Source: an uncultured Alphaproteobacteria bacterium (GTDB lineage Bacteria; Pseudomonadota; Alphaproteobacteria; HIMB59; GCA-002718135). Taken from it: 48,857 bases of DNA. The translations under genes and the position numbers were made by a program. Shown one piece after another: positions 17,521 to 27,328 of this stretch; position 1 is the stretch's first letter; each line of letters opens with the position of its first letter. Under the pieces are notes generated by a model. That model made no database searches and was not told where the DNA came from. It saw only the letters and a program-made list of their open reading frames with translations. Where the stretch lies: the NCBI GenBank assembly GCA_902519435.1, contig CABYKC010000006.1:1-48857 (forward strand), written 5' to 3'.

Positions 17521-18894
17521 TTATAAATTTGAAGATTGCTTTGAGAACAATTTTTCTTCTTTTAAAAAATCTGATAATAAAAAAGCCAATTCTAGAGACT
17601 GCGAGGCATTTAGTCTCGGATCACAATATGTATGATATCTATTTTTTAGATCTTCATCTGTTATTTCTTGAAGACCTCCCATACATTCTGTAACATCTTG
17701 ACCAGTCATTTCTAAATGTACGCCGCCTGGATATGTTCCTTCGCTTCTGTGAATTTGAAAAAATTGCTGAATTTCAGAAATTATATCTTTTAATGGCCTA
17801 GTTTTAAAACCCGTGTTAGATTTGATAGTATTTCCATGCATGGGGTCACAAGTCCAAACAACATTTTTACCAGCTGAATTAACTGATCTAATTATTTTTG
17901 GAAGTATTCCACTAACTTTTTCATGACCCATTCTACATATCAGCGTTATTTTTCCAGCTTCATTATTTGGATTCAACACATCTAATATCTTTAATAGTTC
18001 TTCTGTCTTTGTGCTTGGACCCACTTTAATACCTATAGGGTTCTCAATACCTCTTAAAAATTCAATATGTGCTCCATCAAGTTGTCGTGTTCTGTCACCT
18101 ACCCACAACATGTGAGCTGAAACATCGTACCACTTACCTGAAGTACTATCTATTCGTGTTAATGCTTCCTCATATTGAAGAAGTAAAGCTTCATGACTTG
18201 TAAAGAAGTCTGTTTCATTTAATTGTCTTACACTGTTTCCATTTATTCCACATGCCTCCATAAAAGATAAGCATTCGTCAATTCTAGAAGATATCTCTCT
18301 AAATTTAGCAGCATTCTCACCTTTAACAAAATTTAGGTTCCATTGATGTATTTTATTTAAATTGGCAAAACCACCCTGAGAAAAAGCTCTTAAAAGATTA
18401 AGTGTAGATGCAGACTGATTGTAGGCCTGAATTAATCTATCTGGATTAGGATCTCTGTCTTTTTGATTGAAGTCTATCCCATTAATTATATCGCCTTTAT
18501 AAGACTCAAGTTCTAAATCATTAATAACTTCTGTGGCAGATGATCTTGGCTTTGCAAACTGTCCAGCAATTCTTCCTACTTTAACAATTGGACAAGAAGC
18601 GCCAAACGTTAATACAACAGCCATTTGTAAAATAACTTTAAATGTATCTCTAATATTATCTGGATGAAAATCTGCAAAACTTTCTGCACAATCTCCACCT
18701 TGTAATAAAAAAGCATTTCCGTTTGAAACTTCTCCAAGTTTCTTTTTTAATAGTCTCGCTTCTCCAGCAAAAACTAAAGGTGGATATTTAGAAATTTCAT
18801 TTAGAGTTTTATTTAGATGATCTTCATTCTGATAGTTAGGCATATGAAGACCATTTTTATTTCTCCAACTATTTGGTGACCATTTATCGCTCAT
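17521..18894 (-). CDS. aroG: DAHP synthase, class II
   Basis: First step of the shikimate pathway, joining PEP and erythrose-4-phosphate. The 457-aa protein belongs to the plant-like class II family: WSPNSWRNKNGLHMPNY near the start, FAGEARLLKKKL, AFLLQGGDCAESFADF with the metal-binding cysteine, VGRIAGQFAKPRS, GIKVGPSTK, LICRMGHEKV and VWTCDPMHGNT. These blocks are unmistakable. The symbol is by function only; class II enzymes are unrelated in detail to E. coli AroG. It begins 47 bases downstream of glmU and precedes nadE. Confidence 0.94.
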   Translation of the reverse strand: MSDKWSPNSWRNKNGLHMPNYQNEDHLNKTLNEISKYPPLVFAGEARLLKKKLGEVSNGNAFLLQGGDCAESFADFHPDNIRDTFKVILQMAVVLTFGASCPIVKVGRIAGQFAKPRSSATEVINDLELESYKGDIINGIDFNQKDRDPNPDRLIQAYNQSASTLNLLRAFSQGGFANLNKIHQWNLNFVKGENAAKFREISSRIDECLSFMEACGINGNSVRQLNETDFFTSHEALLLQYEEALTRIDSTSGKWYDVSAHMLWVGDRTRQLDGAHIEFLRGIENPIGIKVGPSTKTEELLKILDVLNPNNEAGKITLICRMGHEKVSGILPKIIRSVNSAGKNVVWTCDPMHGNTIKSNTGFKTRPLKDIISEIQQFFQIHRSEGTYPGGVHLEMTGQDVTECMGGLQEITDEDLKNRYHTYCDPRLNASQSLELAFLLSDFLKEEKLFSKQSSNL

Positions 18895-18941
18895 AATTTG
18901 AAAAGGCTCATAAACCCTAATATATCTTGAAACAAGGGTTA

Positions 18942-20240
18942 TTATTTAGATCTTTTATTTCTTAGAATTTTTAAGGCTGATCTTTCAATAGCAAGTGAAT
19001 TTTTGGGAATATTTTTAGTGATAACACTACCTGCGCCAATTCTAGATTTAGACTCAATTACAACTGGAGCAATTAGTGATGTGTTTGAACCTATAAATAC
19101 ATTATCTTTTATTATCGTTTTATGTTTTTTCTTTCCATCATAGTTACAAGTTATTGTGCCAGCACCTATATTCACATTATTTCCTATTTCTGAATCTCCA
19201 ACATATGAAAGATGAGCAATAGAAACATTATTTCCAATTTTAGAATTTTTTATTTCAACAAAGTTACCAATCTTTGATTTTTTTCCGATTTTTGTTTTTG
19301 GTCTTAATCTAGCACTTGGACCAATATGTGAATTTTCATCTATTGTAACCTCTTCTAAGTATGAATTACTTTTAATTATTGAGCCTTTTTTTATAATTGT
19401 TTTTGCCTTTATTGTAACATTGCTTTCAATTGTAACAGTAGGTTCAATTTTGGTGTCATAGCTTAAATAACAAGTATTGGGTTTTAAAAAATTGACTCCA
19501 TTTTTTATAAAATTTTTTACGTATTTTTTTTGCAAGATATTTTGTACAACATTAAAATCATCCAATGTATTTATGCCCAACATTGTTTCTTTATTGCACT
19601 CAATATAATTGATAGGAATATTTTTTTTTGAAAAAATTTTGCATATATCAGGAAGATATCTTTCTTTTTTAATTTTATTTTCTTTAATATTTTTTAAATT
19701 ATCAAATAATAATTTAGTATTTGCTATCAAAATACCAGAATTACATAAATTGATTTTTTTTTGTTCAGGTTTTAAATTGATTTGCTCAATTATTTCTTCA
19801 ACGTAGTTGTTATTTAATAATAACCTACCATAACCATGTGGCTCTAAAGTATTAAATGCAATTAACGAAGCTTTCGCTTTACTTTTTTTAAATTTACTTA
19901 CTAGTTTTCTTATATCTTTAACTTCAACTAAAGGTGTATCACCAAATAAAATTAAAATATTTTTTGATTTAACATATTTTTTAACTTGCTCAATTGCATC
20001 AGCGGTTCCTTTTTGTTTTTTTTGAACAACTAACTTTGAGGTATTTAATATTAACTTTAATTCTTCTTTATTTTTTTCATTAGATACAACTAATATATTT
20101 TTACCAGATATTTTTTTTGCGATATTAAAAATATGTGAAACAATTGGTAACCCGCATAATGGATAAACAAGCTTCGATTTACTTGCTTTAAATCTCGTAC
20201 TATTGCCTGCAGCAAGTATAACAGTTGTGATATCAGACAT
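18942..20240 (-). CDS. glmU: Bifunctional GlmU (GlcNAc-1-P uridyltransferase / GlcN-1-P acetyltransferase)
   Basis: Makes UDP-GlcNAc for peptidoglycan and lipopolysaccharide. The N-terminal nucleotidyltransferase domain (about residues 1-225) has the ILAAGNSTRFKASKSKLVYPLCG signature and KQKGTADAIEQ. The C-terminal left-handed beta helix (about 240-430) shows hexapeptide repeats such as NSHIGPSARLRPKTKIGKKSKIG and NIGAGTITCNYDGKKKHKT. Length (432 aa) is close to normal. It is 4 bases downstream of the ParA-like gene on the same strand. Confidence 0.95.
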   Translation of the reverse strand: MSDITTVILAAGNSTRFKASKSKLVYPLCGLPIVSHIFNIAKKISGKNILVVSNEKNKEELKLILNTSKLVVQKKQKGTADAIEQVKKYVKSKNILILFGDTPLVEVKDIRKLVSKFKKSKAKASLIAFNTLEPHGYGRLLLNNNYVEEIIEQINLKPEQKKINLCNSGILIANTKLLFDNLKNIKENKIKKERYLPDICKIFSKKNIPINYIECNKETMLGINTLDDFNVVQNILQKKYVKNFIKNGVNFLKPNTCYLSYDTKIEPTVTIESNVTIKAKTIIKKGSIIKSNSYLEEVTIDENSHIGPSARLRPKTKIGKKSKIGNFVEIKNSKIGNNVSIAHLSYVGDSEIGNNVNIGAGTITCNYDGKKKHKTIIKDNVFIGSNTSLIAPVVIESKSRIGAGSVITKNIPKNSLAIERSALKILRNKRSK

Positions 20241-20244
20241 TAAG

Positions 20245-20883
20245 TTAGAAATTTCTTAAAATTTCGTTTCCAGCATTAATTATTTCTTTTGAAGCATCTG
20301 ATGTAACACTTATATCTACCACACCCCTTCCAACTGAGAATGTTTCTGCAAATAATACCTTGCTAGACAGTCGGGAGCGAGCAATTTTAGCACCAGCATA
20401 TCTTAAACGCAAAATCATTGCGTCAGTTAATTTTGCTCTCGGCATCACTCTATTAAGAATAATTATTGGATTTTTTCTTTCTTGTTTTGCAATTTTTAAA
20501 AAAGGAAGTGTAGCCATTAAGTCTACTGGACTTGGTTGTACTGGAACAAATACTCTATCAGAAGCTTTTACAACCTGCATTGTTTCAAAAGTTATAGATG
20601 GAGGGCTATCAATTATTATAAAGTCGTACTTTCTTTTTATGGCTTTAATTTCATCTATTAAATTCCTTATATCAAAATTTAATTGAGTTATTCCAATATC
20701 ATCTTCACCATAATAAGATTTTCTTGCTTCAAGCCAATATGATAGACTTTTTTGTGCATCAGCATCTATAACAGCTACTTTGTAACCACTATTGCTCCAC
20801 AAAACTGATAAATTTGCTGAAAGAGTCGATTTACCTGAACCACCTTTTTGATTCGAAAATGCTATAACTTTTCCCATATACAA
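20245..20883 (-). CDS. Orphan ParA/MinD-superfamily ATPase
   Basis: A 212-aa deviant-Walker ATPase. The KGGSGKST motif is at residues 13-20 (IAFSNQKGGSGKSTLSANLSV). Further motifs are VIDADAQKSLSYW, FIIIDSPPS (Walker B/A' region) and VQPSPVDLMATLP. Such proteins form nucleoid-associated dimers to place DNA, chemoreceptors or other cargo. No parB or known cargo gene is adjacent; glmU follows 4 bases later. Its size is like orphan ParA proteins (PpfA-like) rather than chromosomal ParA of 250-270 aa. The cargo cannot be inferred. It is divergent from sua5 with 51 bases between. Confidence 0.87.
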   Translation of the reverse strand: MYMGKVIAFSNQKGGSGKSTLSANLSVLWSNSGYKVAVIDADAQKSLSYWLEARKSYYGEDDIGITQLNFDIRNLIDEIKAIKRKYDFIIIDSPPSITFETMQVVKASDRVFVPVQPSPVDLMATLPFLKIAKQERKNPIIILNRVMPRAKLTDAMILRLRYAGAKIARSRLSSKVLFAETFSVGRGVVDISVTSDASKEIINAGNEILRNF

Positions 20884-20934
20884 GTATTGATAATAACTAT
20901 TTTAAAGATAGATGGAAACATTTTATAAAAAAAT

Positions 20935-21852
20935 ATGAAAAAAAATAAGTTAGATATTGCAAAAAAATTATTAAGCAGTGGAGAACTTGTAATATTTCCC
21001 ACAGAAACAGTATTTGGTCTTGGAGCAGATGCAACAAATGATGAGGCTGTAAAATCTATTTTTAAAGTAAAAAAAAGACCGCGAAGTAATCCAATTATCT
21101 GTCACTTTAAAAGTATTAAACAAATAGAAAAATATTTTATTTTAAATAAATTTGAAAAAATATTAGGTTCAACATTCTGGCCTGGTCCTTTAACAATAAT
21201 ATTAAAAAAAAAGAAAAATTCTAAAATATCAAAATTAGTCTCTAACAACTCAACTTTAGTTGGCTGCAGAATTCCCAGTAATAAGTTGGCTAAAAAATTA
21301 ATTACTTTATTTGACCTACCTATTGCAGCCCCTAGCGCTAATCTGTCAGAAAGAACTTCCGTAACCAATATTATGGATATCGATCCTATTCTAGTAAAAA
21401 AAATATTTGTTTTAAAAGATAAACAGTCTTCTCATGGACTAGAGTCCACAGTTGTTAGAATTGATACCAATAATGAAATTGAAGTATTAAGATATGGCAG
21501 CATAACTGTTGAAGAGCTAAATAAATATGCAAAAGTAAAAATTAAAAAGAAATCATCTATTTCTCCTGGTAATTTAAAAAAACATTACTCAACTTTAAAG
21601 CCAATAAGAATGAATGCTAAGAGAATACTAAAAAATGAAGGTTTATTAAATTTTGGCAATAATAAATTAAAGTCTAAAATAATTAATTTAAATTTGAGTA
21701 ATAAAAAAAATTTAAATGAAGCAGCAAAAAATTTTTATCATTATCTACATAAATTAGATCAAAGTAGATGCAAAAAAATTGCTGTAGTAGAAATACCTGA
21801 TAAAGGGCTTGGCAAAACTATAAATGACAGATTAAGAAGAGCAATTAAGTAA
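20935..21852 (+). CDS. L-threonylcarbamoyladenylate synthase (Sua5/TsaC)
   Basis: Makes threonylcarbamoyl-AMP for the t6A modification of tRNA. The YrdC domain covers about residues 1-195: ELVIFPTETVFGLGADATNDEAVKSIF, KVKKRPRSNPIICHF, FWPGPLTIIL and LPIAAPSANLSERTS. A C-terminal Sua5 domain of about 100 residues follows, joined by SPGNLKKHYSTLKP. The 305-aa length therefore fits Sua5 rather than the shorter TsaC. The stop codon abuts that of the convergent PuuB-like gene with no spacing (TAATTA). Confidence 0.94.
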   Translation: MKKNKLDIAKKLLSSGELVIFPTETVFGLGADATNDEAVKSIFKVKKRPRSNPIICHFKSIKQIEKYFILNKFEKILGSTFWPGPLTIILKKKKNSKISKLVSNNSTLVGCRIPSNKLAKKLITLFDLPIAAPSANLSERTSVTNIMDIDPILVKKIFVLKDKQSSHGLESTVVRIDTNNEIEVLRYGSITVEELNKYAKVKIKKKSSISPGNLKKHYSTLKPIRMNAKRILKNEGLLNFGNNKLKSKIINLNLSNKKNLNEAAKNFYHYLHKLDQSRCKKIAVVEIPDKGLGKTINDRLRRAIK

Positions 21853-23175
21853 TTACAATCTATTTAAATAATCCATTAACCTATAATAAATAATGGCTGA
21901 AGAATACAATGGTCTTCTAAACATGTTGCCACCTGGAATTTTAAAATGATTAATTTGCTCAAACATATCAAAATTATTTGATTTATTTAAAATTTTTTCA
22001 GCTACCATTTTTCCTCCCATAATACTCATAGCTAACCCATGCCCAGAGTAAGCATGAGCATAATATAACTTTTGATTCATTATAGTTCCAAAAATAGGTA
22101 ATCTATTAATTGATATTGCCAAGGTACCTCCCCAAGAAAATTCAATTTTAAATTTTTTTAATTCAGGAAAAACTTTATACATTCGTTTAGAGACAAAACT
22201 CTTTGCATCTTTTACAAAATGAGATGTAATTGTTTCAGGTCCTCCAAAAAGAAGTCTGTAGTCTTCTGAAAATCTATAATAATCAATCATAAATCTAGAA
22301 TCTATTACGCCACAATTTCTTTTGATTAATTTACTTGCTAGATCTTTTCCGAGAGGTTCAGTTGCAATAATATAATTATTTATAGGCATAAAATAATTTC
22401 TTTTTGATCCTAAAAGATTATCAAGATAACCATTGCAACCAATAATTACTTTCTTAGCTTTAATAATATTTTTTCCAGAGTGAATTATAACTTCTTTTTG
22501 ATTATCAACAATTTTATCAGCTGGAGAATTTTCATATATATTTATACCATTTGCTAAACACTGTTCTGCTAAACCATATGTCAGTTTTAATGGGTTTAAA
22601 TGATAAGAATCCTTTAAAAGCATTCCAGAAAAATATCTGTCACTATTAACTTCATCTCTTATTGAATTGTGATCAAAGTATTCATAGTTATTATAACTAT
22701 AATTTTTCTGCATATGCTCAATTTCATCTTGAAAATATTTATAATCTTTTTTTGTGTTGCCTACATGAAGAACGCCTTGTCTAAGCGCACAATCAATTTT
22801 GTATTTTTCAATTAAATTAACTACATTTGAAACAGCATCTAATCCAATTTTCCAAAAAAATTTTGCTTTTTCAATACCAAATTTTTTTTCTAAGTAGAAT
22901 TGATCTTTTCTCATTCCAATTCCTAGTTGACCGCCATTCCTACCAGAAGCACCAGAGCCAACTTTATTTGCTTCCAAAATCGTTATTGATAAACCTTGAT
23001 TAGATAAATTTAATGCTGCAGAAATACCTGTTAAACCACCTCCAATAATACATACATCAGTTGAAATATTCCCATTTAATTTACTTTGATTAGAAAAATT
23101 AGGTGCTGAATATTTATAAAAACTTTCTTTTTCATTATCATGTTGATTAAAGGTCCTTTTTTTTGTAGTAAACAT
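21853..23175 (-). CDS. puuB: FAD-dependent oxidoreductase, PuuB-like (gamma-glutamylputrescine oxidase)
   Basis: DAO-family flavoprotein of 440 aa. The N-terminal dinucleotide-binding motif is DVCIIGGGLTGISAALNL, followed by GSGASGRNGGQLG, typical of PuuB/OrdL. The C-terminal YYAHAYSGHGLAMSIMGGKMVAEKIL closes the FAD site. In the Puu pathway the enzyme oxidises gamma-glutamylputrescine to the aldehyde plus ammonia and peroxide. It is divergent from the puuA-like ligase gene, 50 bases away, and near the polyamine transporter, which supports that role. The OrdL family also acts on other amines, so substrate is inferred. Confidence 0.85.
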   Translation of the reverse strand: MFTTKKRTFNQHDNEKESFYKYSAPNFSNQSKLNGNISTDVCIIGGGLTGISAALNLSNQGLSITILEANKVGSGASGRNGGQLGIGMRKDQFYLEKKFGIEKAKFFWKIGLDAVSNVVNLIEKYKIDCALRQGVLHVGNTKKDYKYFQDEIEHMQKNYSYNNYEYFDHNSIRDEVNSDRYFSGMLLKDSYHLNPLKLTYGLAEQCLANGINIYENSPADKIVDNQKEVIIHSGKNIIKAKKVIIGCNGYLDNLLGSKRNYFMPINNYIIATEPLGKDLASKLIKRNCGVIDSRFMIDYYRFSEDYRLLFGGPETITSHFVKDAKSFVSKRMYKVFPELKKFKIEFSWGGTLAISINRLPIFGTIMNQKLYYAHAYSGHGLAMSIMGGKMVAEKILNKSNNFDMFEQINHFKIPGGNMFRRPLYSSAIIYYRLMDYLNRL

Positions 23176-23225
23176 TAACTTATCTTTAATGGTTTAATAA
23201 TAATTAGTAAACAAACAGTCTCAAT

Positions 23226-24593
23226 ATGATTGAAAAATTTCAAAATTGGTTTCAGGAAAACTCTATTACAGAAGTTGAATGTTTAGTTCCAGATCTTGGG
23301 GGTATAGCAAGGGGAAAAATTTTACCGACAAATAAATTTTTAAAAGGACTGGAAGATGAAAGTCACAGATTACCACAATCAACTTTTATTCAAACCATAT
23401 CAGGAGATTATGCAACTGAGGACTCTGCTGGTGCTTTACCAAGAAGTGTTTACAATCCAACTGACATTGATGTAATTTTAAAACCAGATTTTGATACAAT
23501 GAGAGTAGTGCCATGGTACGACGACCCTACTGCACAAATTATCTGCGATGCAATAAATCTTAATGGAGATGATGTTATAAATTCTAGTAGGAATGCTCTA
23601 AAAAATATTCTTAAACTTTATAAAAAAGATAAATTAACTCCAATTGTTTCACCAGAATTAGAATTTTATTTAGTAAAACCTAATGCTGACTCAGATTATC
23701 CCCTTGAAGTGCCAGTGGGTCAATCAGGCAGACAAGAAACAGGTAAGCAAGCCTTAGGAATAGATGCTGTTAACGAATTTGATCATCTTTTTGAAGATGT
23801 ATATAATTATTGTGAAGCACAAAATATTGAAATTGATACTATTAACCATGAATCTGGTTCAGCTCAGATGGAAATTAATTTTCAGCATGGTGATCCTTTA
23901 GATCTAGCAGACCAGGTATTTTTATTTAAACGAACTCTAAGACAGTCGGCGTTGAAACATAAACTTCATGCAACATTTATGGCAAAACCTATGGAGAACC
24001 AACCTGGTAGTGCAATGCACATACATCAATCGATATATAATGAAAAAAATAAAAATATTTTTTTTAATGAATCATCTAAAATTTCAAAAAAAATGAAAAA
24101 TTATTTAGGTGGATTGGAAAAATATACTCCATTATTAATGCCAATATACGCTCCAAATATAAATTCATTTAGAAGATTGTTTGCAACTTGGGGTGCTCCT
24201 AAAAATGTTAAATGGGGAATAGGTAATAGAAGTTGTGGTTTTAGAATTCCATCAATTGAGGAAAGGAATATACGTATTGAAAATCGAATTCCTGGATCTG
24301 ATACAAATCCATATCTAGTTTTTGCTGCTAATTTAGCGTCAGGATATTTAGGAATGAAAAACAATTTAAAACCAAATCCAGAAACCAAAGATAGTGCTTT
24401 TAAAGATAAAAATTCTAATCTGCCTAAAAATATGGATGAATCATTAACTCTTTTTGAAAATGATGAAGATATAAAATCTATATTTAATGAAAAATTTGTA
24501 AGGTCGATTGCTGCGATAAGAAGAGTTGAGTATCAAGCTTATTTATCAGTAATAAGTTCTTGGGAGCGAGAATATTTATTACTTAATGTTTAA
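23226..24593 (+). CDS. puuA: Glutamine-synthetase family ligase, PuuA-like (gamma-glutamylputrescine synthetase)
   Basis: A 455-aa member of the glutamine synthetase family. The N-terminal beta-grasp segment has ECLVPDLGGIARGKILP. The catalytic part shows VSPELEFYLVKP, NHESGSAQMEINFQHGDPLDLADQVFLFKR, HATFMAKPMENQPGSAMHIHQS and a late NRSCGFRIPSIEERNIRIENRIPGSDTNPYLVFAA. This set is typical of the PuuA/GlnA-III clade, not housekeeping GlnA. It would ligate glutamate to putrescine with ATP. Its divergent neighbour is a PuuB-like oxidase and its convergent neighbour a Pot permease, overlapping it by 11 bases. Confidence 0.87.
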   Translation: MIEKFQNWFQENSITEVECLVPDLGGIARGKILPTNKFLKGLEDESHRLPQSTFIQTISGDYATEDSAGALPRSVYNPTDIDVILKPDFDTMRVVPWYDDPTAQIICDAINLNGDDVINSSRNALKNILKLYKKDKLTPIVSPELEFYLVKPNADSDYPLEVPVGQSGRQETGKQALGIDAVNEFDHLFEDVYNYCEAQNIEIDTINHESGSAQMEINFQHGDPLDLADQVFLFKRTLRQSALKHKLHATFMAKPMENQPGSAMHIHQSIYNEKNKNIFFNESSKISKKMKNYLGGLEKYTPLLMPIYAPNINSFRRLFATWGAPKNVKWGIGNRSCGFRIPSIEERNIRIENRIPGSDTNPYLVFAANLASGYLGMKNNLKPNPETKDSAFKDKNSNLPKNMDESLTLFENDEDIKSIFNEKFVRSIAAIRRVEYQAYLSVISSWEREYLLLNV

Positions 24594-25377
24594 ATTTTTT
24601 ATTAAAATAAAAATAAAATAAACCAATTATTATTAAAGCTAGCATTAAAATTGCTGATAATGCGTTTACTTCAGGACTCAATCCTAATCTAACTTTAGAA
24701 AAAACTACAATTGGCAATGTGTTAGCTCCAGGCCCAGTAGTAAAACTCGCAACAACTAGATCATCTAAAGAAATTGTAAAAGCTAATAACCAACCAGCAA
24801 TAATAGAAGGCAAAATTATTGGTAAAGTTATCTTATAGAGTACCTTGGTATAATTATAGCCTAGATCCATCGCAGCTTCCTCAATATTTTTGTTAAAGTC
24901 AGTTAATCTTGCTTGAATAATAATTGCGACAAATGCAATACAAAAAGTAACGTGCGATATAAAAATAGTTAATTGTCCTCTAGATGATGGAAATCCAATT
25001 ACATTATTTAAGCTTATAAAAAAAAGCAACATTGAAAGACCTAAAATTAATTCTGGTAAAACCAAAGGTGTTGAAGAAAGAAAAATATAAAATGATTTAA
25101 AAGGAATTTTTCTTATTCTTACAAGTGAATATCCAATCATAACTCCTAAAATTGTTGCAAAAGTTGCAGACAAAGCTGCAATTTTAATACTAATAATAAA
25201 TGCCTCAATTATTTGTTCATTATTAAATAATTCATTGTACCATCTTAAAGAAAATCCTTTCCAAACCATTACTCTCTTATTTTCATTAAATGAGTAAAAA
25301 ATTAAAACTAAAATTGGGAAATATAAAAAAAATAAACCTAAAAAAATAACTGTACTTTTGATTAAGCTAGATTTCAT
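24583..25377 (-). CDS. potC: Spermidine/putrescine ABC transporter permease (PotC/PotI type)
   Basis: Inner-membrane permease of 264 aa with six predicted membrane segments. The EAA loop is visible as NIEEAAMDLGYNYTKVLYKITLPIILPSIIAGWLLAFTISLDDLV, where SLDD matches the PotC/PotI pattern. I chose ATG 25377; the open frame extends 23 codons further, but that part lies inside potB and is not family-like. It overlaps potB by 11 bases and is the last gene of the agu-pot operon, convergent with puuA. Confidence 0.92.
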   Translation of the reverse strand: MKSSLIKSTVIFLGLFFLYFPILVLIFYSFNENKRVMVWKGFSLRWYNELFNNEQIIEAFIISIKIAALSATFATILGVMIGYSLVRIRKIPFKSFYIFLSSTPLVLPELILGLSMLLFFISLNNVIGFPSSRGQLTIFISHVTFCIAFVAIIIQARLTDFNKNIEEAAMDLGYNYTKVLYKITLPIILPSIIAGWLLAFTISLDDLVVASFTTGPGANTLPIVVFSKVRLGLSPEVNALSAILMLALIIIGLFYFYFNKKFKH

Positions 25378-26254
25378 TTTTTTGACTCCAACGAGAATAA
25401 AGTATTTGAAAAATAACAATTGGCAAAACCAAAATAATAATTCCACTAAAAGCTAAAGCACTAGCACCTGGCCAGTTTCTATTAACAAAGAATTCCTCCC
25501 ATAATATTTTTCCATAATACAATCTATCACTACCACCTAACATTTCAGGTATAATAAATTCTCCAACAACAGGTATAAAAACTAATAAAGATCCAGCAAC
25601 AATTCCTGGAACAGACAAAGGAAGAATAACTTTAAAAAAGGTTTTAATACGATTTAATCCTAAATCTTTTGATGCTTCAATTAAATTTAAGTCAAATTTA
25701 TTTAAGTATCCATAGAGTGGTAAAATCATCAAAGGTAAATAAGTGTATACAATTCCCATGATGACAGCATATTGATTGTATAATAATTGAAGTGGTTCTG
25801 ATGTTATGCCTAGGTTTAGAAGTATTACATTTAAAATTCCATTATTCTGTAAAATTATTTTCCATGCATATACTCTTAATAAAAATGATGACCAAAATGG
25901 AATAACTACTAAAACTAATAGGATATTTCTTAAACTGATATTTGAAGTCGCAATATAAAAAGCTAATGGGAACCCAATAAGTAAACAAAAAAAAGTAGAT
26001 ATTAGAGCTAGTATCAAAGAGTTTACAAAAGATCCAATGTAGTAATAATCACTAAATATATAAACATAGTTTTCAAATGTAGTATTGATCTTAAATCCAT
26101 TATCAAAAAGAAAAATATCTTGATAAGGAGGCATCCCCCATTCTGATACCGAAATTGATATTTTAAAAATTATAGCTAATGGTATAAAAAAAAATAGAAC
26201 AAGCCAAAAATAAGGGCTAAAAACAAAATATTTTTCAAATAATTTATTTTTCAA
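25367..26254 (-). CDS. potB: Spermidine/putrescine ABC transporter permease (PotB/PotH type)
   Basis: Inner-membrane permease of 295 aa, six predicted helices. The N-terminal PYFWLVLFFFIPLAIIFKIS helix and the EAA loop NLIEASKDLGLNRIKTFFKVILPLSVPGIVAGSLLVFIPVVGEFIIPEMLGG are typical of PotB/PotH. It abuts potA with no spacing and overlaps potC, so the three are surely co-translated from one mRNA. It forms the heterodimeric channel with PotC. Confidence 0.93.
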   Translation of the reverse strand: MKNKLFEKYFVFSPYFWLVLFFFIPLAIIFKISISVSEWGMPPYQDIFLFDNGFKINTTFENYVYIFSDYYYIGSFVNSLILALISTFFCLLIGFPLAFYIATSNISLRNILLVLVVIPFWSSFLLRVYAWKIILQNNGILNVILLNLGITSEPLQLLYNQYAVIMGIVYTYLPLMILPLYGYLNKFDLNLIEASKDLGLNRIKTFFKVILPLSVPGIVAGSLLVFIPVVGEFIIPEMLGGSDRLYYGKILWEEFFVNRNWPGASALAFSGIIILVLPIVIFQILYSRWSQKNEI

Positions 26255-27322
26255 TTAATCCTCTAAAACCTTGATTGATTCACTTTCCCAACTACAAATG
26301 ACTTTCTCCCCTTTTGGGAAATTATAATTTGAGTTGGAGTTAAAATTCTGATCTAAAACTGAAATTATCATATTTTTAATTTTAATTTCATAACGTGTAA
26401 AACTTCCCAAATATGATTTTTCTAGAATTTCTCCACTAAAGGAATTAAATGAACTGGTTTTCAAATTATTCATTGATTGTATTTTTATTTTCTCTGGTCT
26501 TAGTAAAATATTAGTTTTTGTATTTTTTAATTCTTTGTTTAATTTAAAATTTATACCTAAATCATCAGAATAAAAATTTTCATCTTTCTTATAAATCTCA
26601 ATTATATTTGCAATTCCTATAAAATTGGCAGTATAAAGACTTTTAGGATTTTCATAAATCTCTTCAGGGCTAGAGCATTCCAAAATAAGACCATTCTTCA
26701 TTATTGCCATTCTATCAGATAAGGACATTGCTTCTTCCTGATCATGGGTGACAAAAACAAATGTAATTTTTAGTTTCTTTTGGAGTGTTGTTAACTCTAA
26801 TTGCGTTTTTGATCTTAGTTTTTTATCTAGTGCTGCAAGAGGCTCATCTAATAATAATAACTTAGGTTTTTTAATTAAGCACCTTCCAAGGGCAACTCGT
26901 TGCTGCTCTCCTCCTGATAATTGCTTAATTCTTCTATTTAATAAATGTTCAATAGATAAAAGTTCGGCAATATTTCTTACGTTTATTTCAATTTCTTTTT
27001 GGGTAAAATTTTCTTTTATTCCAAAAGCTAAATTATTAAATACGTTTATGTGAGGAAATAGAGCATACGATTGAAACATATAATTTAATGGTCTTTCAAA
27101 AGGTTCAAGGTTTGTTATGTCCGTTCCGTCGAGTATTACACGTCCTGTATCTGGCTTCTCAAATCCACCTAGTATTCTTAGTAAGGTAGTTTTGCCTGAG
27201 CCCGATGATCCTAAGAGACCAAAAAATTCAGATTTTGAAATATTTAAATTAATATTTTCTAAAACTTTGTTATCTCCAAATGATTTAGAAATATTTTCAA
27301 TTACAAGAAAATTATTATCCAT
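26255..27322 (-). CDS. potA: Spermidine/putrescine ABC transporter ATP-binding protein (PotA/PotG type)
   Basis: ATPase that powers polyamine import, 355 aa. Walker A GSSGSGKT is at residues 38-45. The signature is QLSGGEQQRVALGRC, Walker B is LLLLDEPLAALD, and the H-loop is VFVTHDQEEAMSLSDRMAI. The C-terminal TOBE domain (about 260-355, NILLRPEKIKI) is present. The ATG lies just after a 13-bp stem-loop at 27329-27358 and has only a weak ribosome-binding sequence, which may reduce its expression compared with potD. Confidence 0.94.
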   Translation of the reverse strand: MDNNFLVIENISKSFGDNKVLENINLNISKSEFFGLLGSSGSGKTTLLRILGGFEKPDTGRVILDGTDITNLEPFERPLNYMFQSYALFPHINVFNNLAFGIKENFTQKEIEINVRNIAELLSIEHLLNRRIKQLSGGEQQRVALGRCLIKKPKLLLLDEPLAALDKKLRSKTQLELTTLQKKLKITFVFVTHDQEEAMSLSDRMAIMKNGLILECSSPEEIYENPKSLYTANFIGIANIIEIYKKDENFYSDDLGINFKLNKELKNTKTNILLRPEKIKIQSMNNLKTSSFNSFSGEILEKSYLGSFTRYEIKIKNMIISVLDQNFNSNSNYNFPKGEKVICSWESESIKVLED

Positions 27323-27328
27323 CTTAAA

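Noticed and set aside
25378..25446. Extended N terminus for the PotC permease
   Set aside because: The extra 23 codons lie inside potB and do not resemble the family; ATG 25377 starts a normal protein.
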